Positions 35,603 through 44,476 of a DNA stretch of 64,000 nt are shown here, piece after piece; position 1 is the stretch's first letter; each line of letters begins with the position of its first letter. The notes below the pieces were generated by a model. That model was not told the origin of the DNA and searched no databases. It saw nothing but the letters and a program-made list of their open reading frames with translations. Origin of the DNA: Flavisericum labens (lineage in GTDB: Bacteria; Bacteroidota; Bacteroidia; Flavobacteriales; Flavobacteriaceae). Location: NCBI RefSeq assembly GCF_045446075.1, contig NZ_JBJJBQ010000003.1:62001-126000 (forward strand), read 5' to 3'. The position numbers and the translations under genes were made by a program.

Positions 35603-36430
35603 ATGTCAGTAAGAAAATTAAAACCAATCACACCAGGACAGCGTTTTAGAGTAGTAAATGGGTATGACGCCATAACTACTGATAAGCCGGAAAAGAGCTT
35701 GCTCGTTCCGAACAAAAGGTCTGGTGGTAGAAACAGTCAAGGAAAAATGACCATGCGCTATATAGGTGGAGGTCATAAGAAGAAGTATCGTATTATCGAT
35801 TTTAAAAGAGACAAAGCAGGAATCCCTGCCGAGGTTAAATCTATCGAGTACGATCCAAACAGAACAGCTTTTATCGCTTTGGTAAATTACCAAGATGGCG
35901 AAAAGAGATATGTTATTGCTCAAAACGGTTTACAAGTTGGGCAAAACATTGTATCTGGTAAAACAGGGGTTGCTCCAGAAATTGGAAATGCCATGCCATT
36001 AAGTGAAATTCCATTAGGAACTATTATTTCTTGTGTAGAGTTGCGTCCAGGACAAGGAGCTGTTATGGCTCGTAGTGCTGGAGCTTTTGCTCAATTAATG
36101 GCAAGAGATGGTAAGTTTGCTACAATAAAATTACCATCAGGTGAAACAAGATTGATTCTTGGAACTTGTATGGCAACTATTGGAGTGGTATCTAACTCAG
36201 ATCACCAGTTATTAGTAGGTGGTAAAGCAGGTAGAACAAGATGGTTAGGTAGAAGACCAAGAACTAGACCAGTGGTAATGAACCCTATTGATCACCCAAT
36301 GGGTGGTGGTGAAGGTAAATCTTCGGGAGGTCACCCACGCTCTAGAAACGGTATTCCAGCTAAAGGTTATAGAACACGTTCTAAAACAAAAGCAAGTAAT
36401 AAATATATTGTAGAACGTAGAAAGAAATAA
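35603..36430 (+). CDS. rplB: 50S ribosomal protein L2
   Basis: 275 residues. RNSQGKMTMRYIGGGHKKKYR and the C-terminal NPIDHPMGGGEGKSSGG segment carry the conserved glycine-rich loop and the histidine (of DHPMGGG) important near the peptidyl-transferase centre. Spacer to rpsS is 3 nt. Confidence 0.98.
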   Translation: MSVRKLKPITPGQRFRVVNGYDAITTDKPEKSLLVPNKRSGGRNSQGKMTMRYIGGGHKKKYRIIDFKRDKAGIPAEVKSIEYDPNRTAFIALVNYQDGEKRYVIAQNGLQVGQNIVSGKTGVAPEIGNAMPLSEIPLGTIISCVELRPGQGAVMARSAGAFAQLMARDGKFATIKLPSGETRLILGTCMATIGVVSNSDHQLLVGGKAGRTRWLGRRPRTRPVVMNPIDHPMGGGEGKSSGGHPRSRNGIPAKGYRTRSKTKASNKYIVERRKK

Positions 36431-36433
36431 GAC

Positions 36434-36712
36434 ATGGCAAGATCATTAAAAAAAGGACCTTACGTTCATTATAAATTAGAAAGAAAGGTAGCTGCAAATG
36501 TTGAAGCTAACAAAAAAACTGTAATCAAAACTTGGTCTAGAGCCTCAATGATTACTCCAGATTTTGTTGGACAAACTATAGCAGTTCACAACGGCCGCCA
36601 ATTTGTGCCAGTATATGTTACTGAAAACATGGTAGGTCATAAATTAGGAGAATTTTCACCAACACGTTCATTCCGTGGGCATGCAGGTGCTAAAAACAAA
36701 GGTAAAAAGTAG
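36434..36712 (+). CDS. rpsS: 30S ribosomal protein S19
   Basis: 92 residues; ARSLKKGPYVHYKL start, TWSRASMITPDFVGQTIAVHNG and HKLGEFSPTRSFRGHAG are family hallmarks. S19 contacts S13 in the 30S head. Six nt separate it from rplV. Confidence 0.97.
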   Translation: MARSLKKGPYVHYKLERKVAANVEANKKTVIKTWSRASMITPDFVGQTIAVHNGRQFVPVYVTENMVGHKLGEFSPTRSFRGHAGAKNKGKK

Positions 36713-36718
36713 TAAGCT

Positions 36719-37126
36719 ATGGGAAGTCGTAAAAAACAAATGGCAGACGCTATTAAGGAAGCAAAAAAGCAAGTGGCTTTTGCAAAACTTAATAATTGTC
36801 CTACGTCACCAAGAAAAATGCGCTTAGTAGCCGATTTAGTAAGAGGTGAAAAGGTAGAGAATGCACTTAATATCTTAAAGTTCAACAATAAGGAAGCATC
36901 TGGTCGTTTAGAGAAGTTGTTATTATCAGCTATCGCTAACTGGCAAGCTAAGAATGAAGATGCCGATGTTGAATCTGCAGAATTATTTGTAAAAGAGATT
37001 AAAGTGGATAGCGGATCTATGTTAAAAAGATTGCGTCCAGCACCCCAAGGTCGTGCACATAGAATTAGAAAACGTTCAAACCATGTAACATTAGTGGTTG
37101 GAGCTAACAATAACACACAAGCTTAA
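36719..37126 (+). CDS. rplV: 50S ribosomal protein L22
   Basis: 135 residues, a little longer than E. coli L22 because of an extra N-terminal ~20 charged residues (GSRKKQMADAIKEAKK). The core NCPTSPRKMRLVADLVRGEKV and the hairpin tip region RLRPAPQGRAHRIRKRSNHVT reach into the exit tunnel. It precedes rpsC by 7 nt. Confidence 0.97.
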   Translation: MGSRKKQMADAIKEAKKQVAFAKLNNCPTSPRKMRLVADLVRGEKVENALNILKFNNKEASGRLEKLLLSAIANWQAKNEDADVESAELFVKEIKVDSGSMLKRLRPAPQGRAHRIRKRSNHVTLVVGANNNTQA

Positions 37127-37133
37127 TAAGAGT

Positions 37134-37850
37134 ATGGGACAAAAGACAAATCCAATCGGAAATCGCTTAGGAATTATCAGAGGATGGGAATCTAACTGGT
37201 ACGGAGGAAACGATTATGGTGACAAACTTGCCGAAGACGATAAGATTAGAAAATACGTTCACGCGCGTTTATCTAAAGCTAGTGTAAGTAGAGTAATTAT
37301 TGAAAGAACTTTAAAACTTGTAACCGTTACTATCACAACGGCTCGTCCAGGTATCATTATTGGTAAAGGCGGTCAAGAGGTAGACAAGTTGAAAGAAGAG
37401 CTTAAGAAAATTACTGGAAAAGAAGTTCAGATCAACATTTTTGAAATTAAAAGACCTGAACTAGATGCATTTTTAGTAGCATCAAGTATTGCCCGTCAAA
37501 TTGAGAATCGTATCTCTTACCGTCGTGCAATAAAAATGGCTATTGCTGCTACCATGAGAATGAATGCAGAAGGAATCAAAATCCAAATTAGTGGTCGTTT
37601 AAATGGAGCTGAAATGGCACGTAGCGAGCATTACAAAGAAGGACGTATTCCTTTATCAACCTTTAGAGCCGATATTGACTATGCTTTAGTTGAGGCACAC
37701 ACTACCTACGGTAGATTGGGTGTTAAAGTATGGATTATGAAAGGCGAAGTATACGGTAAAAGAGAGCTTTCTCCGCTTGTTGGGTTATCCAAAAAGCAAG
37801 GAAAAGGTGGAGCCGGACGTGGAAACAAAGGTCCTCGTCGTAGAAAGTAA
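37134..37850 (+). CDS. rpsC: 30S ribosomal protein S3
   Basis: 238 residues from the ATG at 37134 (MGQKTNPIGNRLGI). The upstream in-frame start at 37098 lies inside rplV and is rejected. KH domain motif IIIGKGGQEVDKLKEEL and the C-terminal S3 domain (YGRLGVKVWIMKGEVYG) are complete. S3 forms part of the mRNA entry channel. Confidence 0.98.
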   Translation: MGQKTNPIGNRLGIIRGWESNWYGGNDYGDKLAEDDKIRKYVHARLSKASVSRVIIERTLKLVTVTITTARPGIIIGKGGQEVDKLKEELKKITGKEVQINIFEIKRPELDAFLVASSIARQIENRISYRRAIKMAIAATMRMNAEGIKIQISGRLNGAEMARSEHYKEGRIPLSTFRADIDYALVEAHTTYGRLGVKVWIMKGEVYGKRELSPLVGLSKKQGKGGAGRGNKGPRRRK

Positions 37851-37871
37851 TTTTTTATAAAGTAAAGAAAA

Positions 37872-38291
37872 ATGTTACAGCCAAAAAGAACAAAATTTCG
37901 TAAGCAGCAAAAAGGTCGCATGAAAGGTAATGCCGGAAGAGGGCATCAACTTTCAAGCGGAACTTTTGGAATAAAAGCACAAGACTCTGTATTTATTACA
38001 TCTCGTCAAATAGAAGCAGCTCGTATCGCCGCTACACGTTACATGAAAAGAGAAGGTCAACTTTGGATTAAAATATTTCCAGACAAGCCTATCACTAAAA
38101 AACCTCTTGAAGTACGTATGGGTAAAGGTAAAGGTGCTGTTGAACTATGGGTAGCAGTTGTTAAACCTGGAAGGGTGCTTTTTGAAGTAGGTGGAGTGCC
38201 GTTAGACATTGCTAAAGAGGCATTGCGTCTTGCAGCACAAAAACTGCCAGTAAAAACTAAGTTTATAATTGCTCGAGATTACGAAGCATAA
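37872..38291 (+). CDS. rplP: 50S ribosomal protein L16
   Basis: 139 residues; MLQPKRTKFRKQQKGR start, GTFGIKAQDSVFITSRQIEAAR and MGKGKGAVELWVAVVKPGR match L16, which positions tRNA in the A site. It follows rpsC by 21 nt and precedes rpmC by 13 nt. Confidence 0.98.
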   Translation: MLQPKRTKFRKQQKGRMKGNAGRGHQLSSGTFGIKAQDSVFITSRQIEAARIAATRYMKREGQLWIKIFPDKPITKKPLEVRMGKGKGAVELWVAVVKPGRVLFEVGGVPLDIAKEALRLAAQKLPVKTKFIIARDYEA

Positions 38292-38304
38292 TTTATTTGA
38301 TATT

Positions 38305-38496
38305 ATGAAACAATCAGAAATTAAAGAATTATCTGTAGCTGAGTTACAAGAAAAGCTTAGTGAAACTAAAAAGAGTTATGCTGATTTAAAATTAGCTCAT
38401 GCAATTTCTCCTTTAGAAAACCCAATTCAACTGCGTAACGTAAAACGTAGCGTAGCCAGAATTGCGACTGAATTAACTAAAAGAGATTCACAATAA
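38305..38496 (+). CDS. rpmC: 50S ribosomal protein L29
   Basis: 63 residues from the ATG at 38305 (MKQSEIKELSVAELQEKL). A longer in-frame start at 38269 would lie within rplP. Helical hairpin with PLENPIQLRNVKRSVARI, as usual for L29 at the tunnel exit. Followed by rpsQ after 12 nt. Confidence 0.96.
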   Translation: MKQSEIKELSVAELQEKLSETKKSYADLKLAHAISPLENPIQLRNVKRSVARIATELTKRDSQ

Positions 38497-38508
38497 TTCT
38501 GCTGAAAG

Positions 38509-38766
38509 ATGGAAACAAGAAATTTAAGAAAAGAACGTATAGGAGTTGTTACAAGTAACAAGATGCAGAAATCTATTGTGGTTTCTGAGGTGAAAAAAGT
38601 AAAGCACCCTATGTATGGTAAGTTCGTGTTGAAAACAAAAAAATATGTTGCACACGACGAGCAAAATGACTGCAACGAAGGAGATACTGTAAGAATCATG
38701 GAAACACGACCTTTAAGTAAATCTAAATGTTGGAGATTAGTTGAAATAATTGAAAGAGCTAAGTAA
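38509..38766 (+). CDS. rpsQ: 30S ribosomal protein S17
   Basis: 85 residues; RKERIGVVTSNKMQKSIVVS, the HPMYGKFV region and CNEGDTVRIMETRPLSKSKCW match S17, an early-binding 16S rRNA protein with an OB fold. Two nt separate its stop from the rplN ATG. Confidence 0.97.
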   Translation: METRNLRKERIGVVTSNKMQKSIVVSEVKKVKHPMYGKFVLKTKKYVAHDEQNDCNEGDTVRIMETRPLSKSKCWRLVEIIERAK

Positions 38767-38768
38767 TT

Positions 38769-39137
38769 ATGGTACAACAAGAATCAAGACTTAAAGTAGC
38801 AGACAACACTGGAGCAAAAGAAGTATTAACAATACGTGTTCTAGGTGGGACTAAAAGAAGATACGCTTCTGTAGGAGACAAAATAGTAGTTTCTGTAAAA
38901 GACGCAACACCTAATGGAAACATTAAAAAAGGTGCTGTTTCTACTGCAGTAGTAGTACGTACCGTAAAAGAAGTGCGACGTCCAGACGGATCTTATATTA
39001 GATTTGACGACAATGCCTGTGTATTATTGAACCCTACTGGTGAGATGAGAGGTACTCGTGTATTTGGCCCTGTTGCTAGAGAGCTTCGTGATAAACAATT
39101 CATGAAGATTGTATCATTGGCACCAGAGGTGCTTTAA
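38769..39137 (+). CDS. rplN: 50S ribosomal protein L14
   Basis: 122 residues, standard. MVQQESRLKVADNTGAKEV, YASVGDKIVVSVKDATPNG and GTRVFGPVARELRDK are complete. L14 lies at the subunit interface and binds silencing factor RsfS. Its stop overlaps an ATG that may start rplX. Confidence 0.98.
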   Translation: MVQQESRLKVADNTGAKEVLTIRVLGGTKRRYASVGDKIVVSVKDATPNGNIKKGAVSTAVVVRTVKEVRRPDGSYIRFDDNACVLLNPTGEMRGTRVFGPVARELRDKQFMKIVSLAPEVL

Positions 39138-39151
39138 TGCAAAATATTAAG

Positions 39152-39463
39152 ATGGGAAAGCTTAAAATAAAAACTGGAGATACCGTAAAAGTAATTGCTG
39201 GAGACCATAAAGGAGCCGAAGGTAAAGTACAAAAGGTATTGATAGAAAAGAACAAAGCGATCGTTGAAGGCGTAAACTTGGTAAAGAAACATACTAAACC
39301 AAGCGCACAAAACCCTCAAGGCGGAATCGTAGAGAAAGAAGCAGCTATTCACATTTCTAACTTATCGTTGTTAACCTCAAAAGGAGAAACAACTCGAGTA
39401 GGATACAGAATGGAAGGCGATAATAAAGTAAGATTTTCTAAAAAATCTAATGAAGTAATATAG
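39152..39463 (+). CDS. rplX: 50S ribosomal protein L24
   Basis: 103 residues from the ATG at 39152 (MGKLKIKTGDTVKVIAGDHKG), the start that aligns with the usual flavobacterial form. An in-frame ATG at 39137, overlapping the rplN stop, would add five residues (MQNIK) and cannot be excluded. KOW motif at VIAGDHKGAEGKV. L24 initiates 50S assembly. Confidence 0.93.
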   Translation: MGKLKIKTGDTVKVIAGDHKGAEGKVQKVLIEKNKAIVEGVNLVKKHTKPSAQNPQGGIVEKEAAIHISNLSLLTSKGETTRVGYRMEGDNKVRFSKKSNEVI

Positions 39464-39465
39464 TT

Positions 39466-40017
39466 ATGGCATATTCACCAAGACTTAAAGAAGAGTATAA
39501 AAGCAGGGTAATTGCAGCTCTTACAGACGAATTCGGATATAATAATGTAATGCAAGTTCCTAAACTAGAAAAGATAGTTTTATCTAGAGGTGTAGGTGCT
39601 GCAGTAGCAGATAAAAAGTTAATTGACCACGCTGTTGATGAATTAACAACTATATCCGGGCAAAAAGCCGTAGCAACGATTTCTAAAAAAGACGTTGCAT
39701 CTTTTAAATTACGTAAAGGAATGCCAATTGGCGCCAAAGTAACTTTACGTGGTGAAAGAATGTATGAGTTTTTAGATCGTTTAGTAACTTCTGCACTTCC
39801 ACGTGTAAGAGACTTTAATGGAATAAGAGCTACAGGATTTGATGGACGAGGTAATTACAACCTAGGTGTTACCGAGCAAATCATCTTTCCAGAAATTAAC
39901 ATTGATAAAGTGAACAAAATTTCTGGTATGGATATTACATTTGTAACGTCTGCTGAAACTGATAAAGAAGCAAAATCATTATTAACCGAATTAGGATTAC
40001 CTTTTCAAAAGAACTAA
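39466..40017 (+). CDS. rplE: 50S ribosomal protein L5
   Basis: 183 residues; SPRLKEEYKSRVIAALTDEFGYNNVMQVPKL-type N-terminus and FDGRGNYNLGVTEQIIFPEIN C-terminal core are typical. L5 binds 5S rRNA and contacts P-site tRNA. It lies 2 nt after rplX and 3 nt before rpsN. Confidence 0.97.
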   Translation: MAYSPRLKEEYKSRVIAALTDEFGYNNVMQVPKLEKIVLSRGVGAAVADKKLIDHAVDELTTISGQKAVATISKKDVASFKLRKGMPIGAKVTLRGERMYEFLDRLVTSALPRVRDFNGIRATGFDGRGNYNLGVTEQIIFPEINIDKVNKISGMDITFVTSAETDKEAKSLLTELGLPFQKN

Positions 40018-40020
40018 GAT

Positions 40021-40290
40021 ATGGCTAAAGAATCAATGAAAGCCCGTGAGGTAAAAAGAGCGAAAACAGTAGCGAAGTATGCTGCAAAACGTAAAGCTTT
40101 AAAAGAAGCTGGAGATTACGAAGCACTACAAAAGCTGCCAAAAAACGCATCTCCTATTCGTCAGCATAATAGATGTAAATTAACAGGAAGACCTAAAGGT
40201 TATATGAGAACATTTGGAATTTCTCGTGTAATGTTCAGAGAAATGGCCAACCAAGGGCTTATTCCTGGAGTAAAGAAAGCAAGTTGGTAA
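40021..40290 (+). CDS. rpsN: 30S ribosomal protein S14, zinc-free long form
   Basis: 89 residues; RQHNRCKLTGRPKGYMRTFGISR and the final GLIPGVKKASW match the long S14 type. Only one cysteine is present, so the CxxC zinc site of the short form is absent. A 68-nt gap with a dyad (TTCGAA at 40317 and 40327) follows before rpsH. Confidence 0.97.
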   Translation: MAKESMKAREVKRAKTVAKYAAKRKALKEAGDYEALQKLPKNASPIRQHNRCKLTGRPKGYMRTFGISRVMFREMANQGLIPGVKKASW

Positions 40291-40358
40291 TATTATTTAA
40301 ATAATCGGGTTTAAGGTTCGAAATAGTTCGAAAACCAAGACCACAAAATCAATTCATT

Positions 40359-40757
40359 ATGTACTCAGATCCAATTGCGGATTATTTAACAAGAATTAGA
40401 AATGCAGTGCGTGCTAACCACAGAGTGGTTGAGATACCTGCTTCTAATTTAAAAAAGGACATTACTAAAATATTATTCGATCAAGGATATATATTAAGTT
40501 ACAAATTTGATGATTCTACTGTACAAGGTACTATTAAAATAGCCCTTAAGTACAACAAAGAAACTAAAGAACCAGTAATTAAAAAACTTCAAAGAATTAG
40601 TACTCCAGGTTTACGTAAGTATGCAGGTGCTAATGATTTACCTAGAATCCTTAACGGTCTTGGTGTTGCTATTGTTTCAACTTCACATGGAGTTATGACA
40701 GGTAAACAAGCCCAAAGAGACAATGTAGGTGGTGAAGTTTTATGTTACGTATACTAA
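40359..40757 (+). CDS. rpsH: 30S ribosomal protein S8
   Basis: 132 residues; SDPIADYLTRIRNAVRANH, LQRISTPGLRKYAG and GVAIVSTSHGVMTGKQA are S8 signatures. S8 binds helix 21 of 16S rRNA; in E. coli it represses the spc operon at the rplE start. Preceded by a longer spacer than most genes here. Confidence 0.97.
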   Translation: MYSDPIADYLTRIRNAVRANHRVVEIPASNLKKDITKILFDQGYILSYKFDDSTVQGTIKIALKYNKETKEPVIKKLQRISTPGLRKYAGANDLPRILNGLGVAIVSTSHGVMTGKQAQRDNVGGEVLCYVY

Positions 40758-40776
40758 TTTTTAATACCGAAAAGAA

Positions 40777-41319
40777 ATGTCAAGAATAGGAAATAATCCA
40801 GTAGCCATTCCAGAAGGTGTAACAGTAGACGTTAAAGATAACGTAGTAACTGTAAAAGGAAAATTAGGCGAGTTAACACAAAATTACGATTCTGTTGAAA
40901 TAAAAGTAGAGGATAGTAATGTGTTAGTAACACGTTCATCTGATGCTAAAGATCAGAAAGCTAAGCATGGTCTTTACCGATCATTGATGCTTAACATGAT
41001 TGAAGGTGTTTCAAAGGGTTGGACAAAGGAACTAGAATTGGTAGGTGTAGGTTATAGAGCATCTAACCAAGGACAAAAATTAGATTTAGCATTAGGTTTT
41101 TCACATAACATCGTTCTTAATTTAGCTCCAGAAGTTAAAGTGGAAACAATTTCTGAAAAAGGTAAAAACCCTATCGTTAAACTAACTTCTCATGATAAAC
41201 AATTAGTTGGTCAAGTAGCAGCGAAGATTCGTGGTTTTAGAAAGCCTGAGCCTTACAAAGGAAAAGGAATCAAGTTTGTTGGTGAAGAAATAAGAAGAAA
41301 AGCAGGTAAATCAGCTTAA
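40777..41319 (+). CDS. rplF: 50S ribosomal protein L6
   Basis: 180 residues, two tandem alpha/beta domains. SRIGNNPVAIPEGVTV begins it and KPEPYKGKGIKFVGEEIRRKAGK ends it, as in L6 near the factor-binding site. Eleven nt to rplR. Confidence 0.98.
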   Translation: MSRIGNNPVAIPEGVTVDVKDNVVTVKGKLGELTQNYDSVEIKVEDSNVLVTRSSDAKDQKAKHGLYRSLMLNMIEGVSKGWTKELELVGVGYRASNQGQKLDLALGFSHNIVLNLAPEVKVETISEKGKNPIVKLTSHDKQLVGQVAAKIRGFRKPEPYKGKGIKFVGEEIRRKAGKSA

Positions 41320-41329
41320 TAATTAAGTT

Positions 41330-41686
41330 ATGGCATTGACAAAGAACGAAAGAAGACTAAGAATAAAAAACAGAATCCGTAAGGTTGTTTCTGGTACAGA
41401 AGCAAGACCAAGATTGGCTGTTTATAGAAGTAATAAAGAAATTTATGCTCAATTGGTAGATGATATAACTGGTAACACAATCAGTTCAGCATCTTCAAGA
41501 GATAAAGATATTAGTTCTGCGAAAGCAACTAAAGCTGAAGTGGCTAAATTAGTAGGTAAATCACTTGCTGAAAAAGCGTTAAAAGCTGGGGTAGAAACTG
41601 TTTCTTTTGATAGAGGCGGTTACTTATACCACGGTAGAGTTAAACAATTAGCTGAAGGAGCTAGAGAAGGCGGACTAAAATTCTAA
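41330..41686 (+). CDS. rplR: 50S ribosomal protein L18
   Basis: 118 residues; RRLRIKNRIRKVVSGTEARPRLAVYRSN-type start and the ending FDRGGYLYHGRVKQLAEGAREGGL match L18, which binds 5S rRNA with L5. Six nt to rpsE. Confidence 0.97.
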   Translation: MALTKNERRLRIKNRIRKVVSGTEARPRLAVYRSNKEIYAQLVDDITGNTISSASSRDKDISSAKATKAEVAKLVGKSLAEKALKAGVETVSFDRGGYLYHGRVKQLAEGAREGGLKF

Positions 41687-41692
41687 GATATT

Positions 41693-42217
41693 ATGTTTCA
41701 AAAATATAAAAGTGCAGAGTTAGTAAAACCAGGTGGATTAGATCTTAAAGATCGTTTAGTTGGTGTACAAAGGGTTACAAAAGTAACTAAAGGTGGTAGA
41801 GCATTTGGTTTTTCAGCAATAGTAGTTGTTGGTGATGAAGCTGGTGTTGTAGGCCAAGGTTTAGGAAAATCTAAAGACGTTGCTAGCGCTATTGCAAAGG
41901 CCGTTGAAGATGCTAAGAAAAACTTGGTTAGAATTCCAATTATCAAAGGAACTTTACCACACGAACAAAAAGGTAAATACGGTGGAGCTAGAGTAAATAT
42001 TATTCCTGCTGCTCCTGGTACAGGTGTAATTGCTGGTGGTGCTGTAAGAACAGTATTAGAGGCAGTTGGTGTACACGATGTATTATCAAAATCTCAAGGG
42101 TCATCAAACCCTCATAACGTTGTAAAAGCAACTTTTGATGCTTTGTTACAATTAAGAGACGCTAATGCTATCGCAAAAGACAGAGGTATTTCACTTGAAA
42201 AAGTTTTTAACGCTTAA
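41693..42217 (+). CDS. rpsE: 30S ribosomal protein S5
   Basis: 174 residues. Double-stranded-RNA-like N-domain (LKDRLVGVQRVTKVTKGGRAFGF) and C-domain with PGTGVIAGGAVRTVLEAVGVHD. S5 acts in translational accuracy and the mRNA entry tunnel. Eleven nt ahead of rpmD. Confidence 0.98.
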   Translation: MFQKYKSAELVKPGGLDLKDRLVGVQRVTKVTKGGRAFGFSAIVVVGDEAGVVGQGLGKSKDVASAIAKAVEDAKKNLVRIPIIKGTLPHEQKGKYGGARVNIIPAAPGTGVIAGGAVRTVLEAVGVHDVLSKSQGSSNPHNVVKATFDALLQLRDANAIAKDRGISLEKVFNA

Positions 42218-42228
42218 TACAGACAGAA

Positions 42229-42408
42229 ATGGCAAAGATTAAAGTAACAAAAGTTAAAAGCGCTATCAATCGTACGCAAAGACAAAAAAGAATTTTAGAA
42301 TCCTTAGGTCTTAGAAAGATTGGTCAAGTAAAAGAGCACGATGCTACACCAAACATTCTTGGTATGGTAGCTAAAGTTTCACACTTAGTTTCTGTAGAAG
42401 AAGCTTAA
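42229..42408 (+). CDS. rpmD: 50S ribosomal protein L30
   Basis: Short gene of 59 codons read directly between rpsE and rplO. The product begins AKIKVTKVKSAINRTQRQK and contains ILESLGLRKIGQVKEHDATP and a final GMVAKVSHLVSVEEA, the L30 pattern. Position between S5 and L15 is the standard spc order. Confidence 0.97.
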   Translation: MAKIKVTKVKSAINRTQRQKRILESLGLRKIGQVKEHDATPNILGMVAKVSHLVSVEEA

Positions 42409-42423
42409 AAATATAAACTGAAA

Positions 42424-42876
42424 ATGGATTTAAGTAATTTAAAACCTGCAGAAGGTTCAGTAAAAAGCCAAGGAAAAAGAATAGGAAGAGGGCAAGGTTC
42501 TGGTAAAGGTGGTACCGCTACACGTGGACACAAAGGGGCTAAGTCGCGTTCTGGTTATTCTAAGAAATTAGGATTTGAAGGAGGGCAAATGCCACTTCAA
42601 AGACGTGTTCCTAAATTTGGTTTCACTAACATTAACCGCGTGGAGTATCAAGGCATCAATTTAGATACTTTGCAACAATTGGTTGATGATAAAAAGATAG
42701 AAGGTACAGTTGATTTTGAAACATTGTTCTCTAAAGGCTTGGTTGGTAAAAACGACCTAGTAAAAATATTAGGTAGAGGAGAGCTAAAAGCAAAATTAAA
42801 AGTATCTGCACATAAGTTTACTGCTTCGGCAAAAGCTGCGATTGAAGCTGCTGGAGGAGAAGCTGTAACTATATAA
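42424..42876 (+). CDS. rplO: 50S ribosomal protein L15
   Basis: 150 residues; DLSNLKPAEGSVKSQGKRIG, glycine-rich GRGQGSGKGGTATRGHKGAK and GFEGGQMPLQRRVPKFGF are L15 hallmarks. A late assembly protein of the 50S. Fourteen nt separate it from secY. Confidence 0.97.
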   Translation: MDLSNLKPAEGSVKSQGKRIGRGQGSGKGGTATRGHKGAKSRSGYSKKLGFEGGQMPLQRRVPKFGFTNINRVEYQGINLDTLQQLVDDKKIEGTVDFETLFSKGLVGKNDLVKILGRGELKAKLKVSAHKFTASAKAAIEAAGGEAVTI

Positions 42877-42890
42877 GACTTGTTATAAGT

Positions 42891-44246
42891 ATGAAATTTA
42901 TAGAATCAATAAAAAATGTTTGGAAAATAGAAGAACTAAGAAACAGAATCATTGTGACTTTGAGTCTGTTGTTAGTTTATCGTTTTGGGGCGCAAGTGGT
43001 TTTACCTGGTATTGATGCCGCTCAATTAGGTGGTTTGGCCGACAAGACCGACAGTGGCTTGTTAGGACTGTTAAACGCTTTTACGGGTGGAGCATTCGCT
43101 AACGCTTCGGTATTTGCACTTGGCATCATGCCTTACATTTCTGCTTCTATTGTTGTACAGTTAATGGGTATTGCTATTCCTTACTTGCAGAAACTTCAAA
43201 AAGAAGGCGCAAGTGGACAAAAGAAGATAACTCAAATTACTCGTTGGTTAACCATAGCTATCTGTTTGGTTCAAGCACCAGGATATTTGGCAAGTTTACC
43301 AGCTTTGGGTATTCCAACAAGTGCCTTTTTATTAGGAACAGGGCCTTTATTTTATTTTTCTTCAGTTACCATTTTGGTAACAGGCTGTATCTTTGCGATG
43401 TGGTTAGGAGAAAAAATCACCGACAAAGGTATTGGTAATGGTATTTCCTTATTAATTATGGTAGGTATTATAGCTACGTTGCCTCAAGCGTTTTTACAAA
43501 ATGCAGCTACTAGATTAGAAGGTGGAGGTAACGGTGGATTAATGATGGTACTTATTGAGTTTGTTATTTGGTTTGTCATCATTTTGGCTTCTATCATGTT
43601 AGTTATGGGAGTAAGAAAGATTGCAGTACAGTATGCAAGAAGAACGGCTAGTGGTGGTTATGAAAAAAGTGCTGCTGCAGGTTCAAGACAATACATTCCT
43701 TTAAAGCTTAATGCTTCTGGGGTGATGCCAATTATATTTGCGCAGGCTATTATGTTTGTACCAGGTTTAATAGGGGGTTCGTCTTTCTTGAAAGAAACAG
43801 CAACAGGTACTTGGTTGCAAACTAATTTTTCGGATATTTTCGGGTTGGTTTACAACATAACATTTGCTTTGTTGATTATTGTATTCACCTATTTTTACAC
43901 GGCTATTACAGTGCCTACAAATAAAATGGCTGACGATTTAAAGCGTAGTGGTGGTTTTATTCCAGGTATCCGTCCAGGTTCTGAAACCTCTGAGTATTTA
44001 GATAAGATAATGTCTCAAATAACCTTACCAGGTTCTATATTTTTAGCACTTATTGCAGTATTCCCTGCATTTATTGTTAAGCTAATGGGGGTACAGCAAG
44101 GTTGGGCTTTATTTTTCGGAGGAACCTCACTATTAATCATGGTGGGTGTTGCAATAGATACTATGCAGCAAATAAACTCTTATTTGTTGAACAGACACTA
44201 TGATGGTTTGATGAAGACAGGTAAGAATAGAAAAGCAGTAGCTTAA
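42891..44246 (+). CDS. secY: Preprotein translocase subunit SecY
   Basis: 451 residues with about ten membrane helices. Plug and gate region around LGLLNAFTGGAFANASVFALG, the GIMPYISASIVVQLM helix, and cytoplasmic loops with PLKLNASGVMPIIFA and a conserved arginine in GIRPGSETSEYL. SecY forms the protein-conducting channel of the inner membrane. It is embedded between rplO and infA as in most bacteria. Confidence 0.98.
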   Translation: MKFIESIKNVWKIEELRNRIIVTLSLLLVYRFGAQVVLPGIDAAQLGGLADKTDSGLLGLLNAFTGGAFANASVFALGIMPYISASIVVQLMGIAIPYLQKLQKEGASGQKKITQITRWLTIAICLVQAPGYLASLPALGIPTSAFLLGTGPLFYFSSVTILVTGCIFAMWLGEKITDKGIGNGISLLIMVGIIATLPQAFLQNAATRLEGGGNGGLMMVLIEFVIWFVIILASIMLVMGVRKIAVQYARRTASGGYEKSAAAGSRQYIPLKLNASGVMPIIFAQAIMFVPGLIGGSSFLKETATGTWLQTNFSDIFGLVYNITFALLIIVFTYFYTAITVPTNKMADDLKRSGGFIPGIRPGSETSEYLDKIMSQITLPGSIFLALIAVFPAFIVKLMGVQQGWALFFGGTSLLIMVGVAIDTMQQINSYLLNRHYDGLMKTGKNRKAVA

Positions 44247-44260
44247 TATATTATTATACT

Positions 44261-44476
44261 ATGGCAAAACAAGCAGCAATAGAGCAAGACGGAACAATTA
44301 TAGAGGCATTATCAAATGCTATGTTTCGTGTTGAATTGGAAAACGGTCACATCGTGACTGCCCATATTTCTGGTAAAATGCGTATGCATTACATTAAGTT
44401 GTTACCAGGAGATAAAGTAAAATTAGAAATGAGTCCTTACGATTTAACTAAGGCTCGAATAACTTATAGATACTAA
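44261..44476 (+). CDS. infA: Translation initiation factor IF-1
   Basis: 71 residues; AKQAAIEQDGTIIEALSNAMFRVELENGH-like S1/OB fold with HISGKMRMHYIKLLPGDKVKLE and the ending TKARITYRY. IF-1 blocks the A site in initiation. An 84-nt spacer of heptamer repeats follows its stop. Confidence 0.98.
   Translation: MAKQAAIEQDGTIIEALSNAMFRVELENGHIVTAHISGKMRMHYIKLLPGDKVKLEMSPYDLTKARITYRY

Noticed and set aside
36637..37116. 159-codon reverse-strand frame across rpsS/rplV
   Set aside because: Antisense of ribosomal protein genes with strongly biased codons, which produce long shadow frames.
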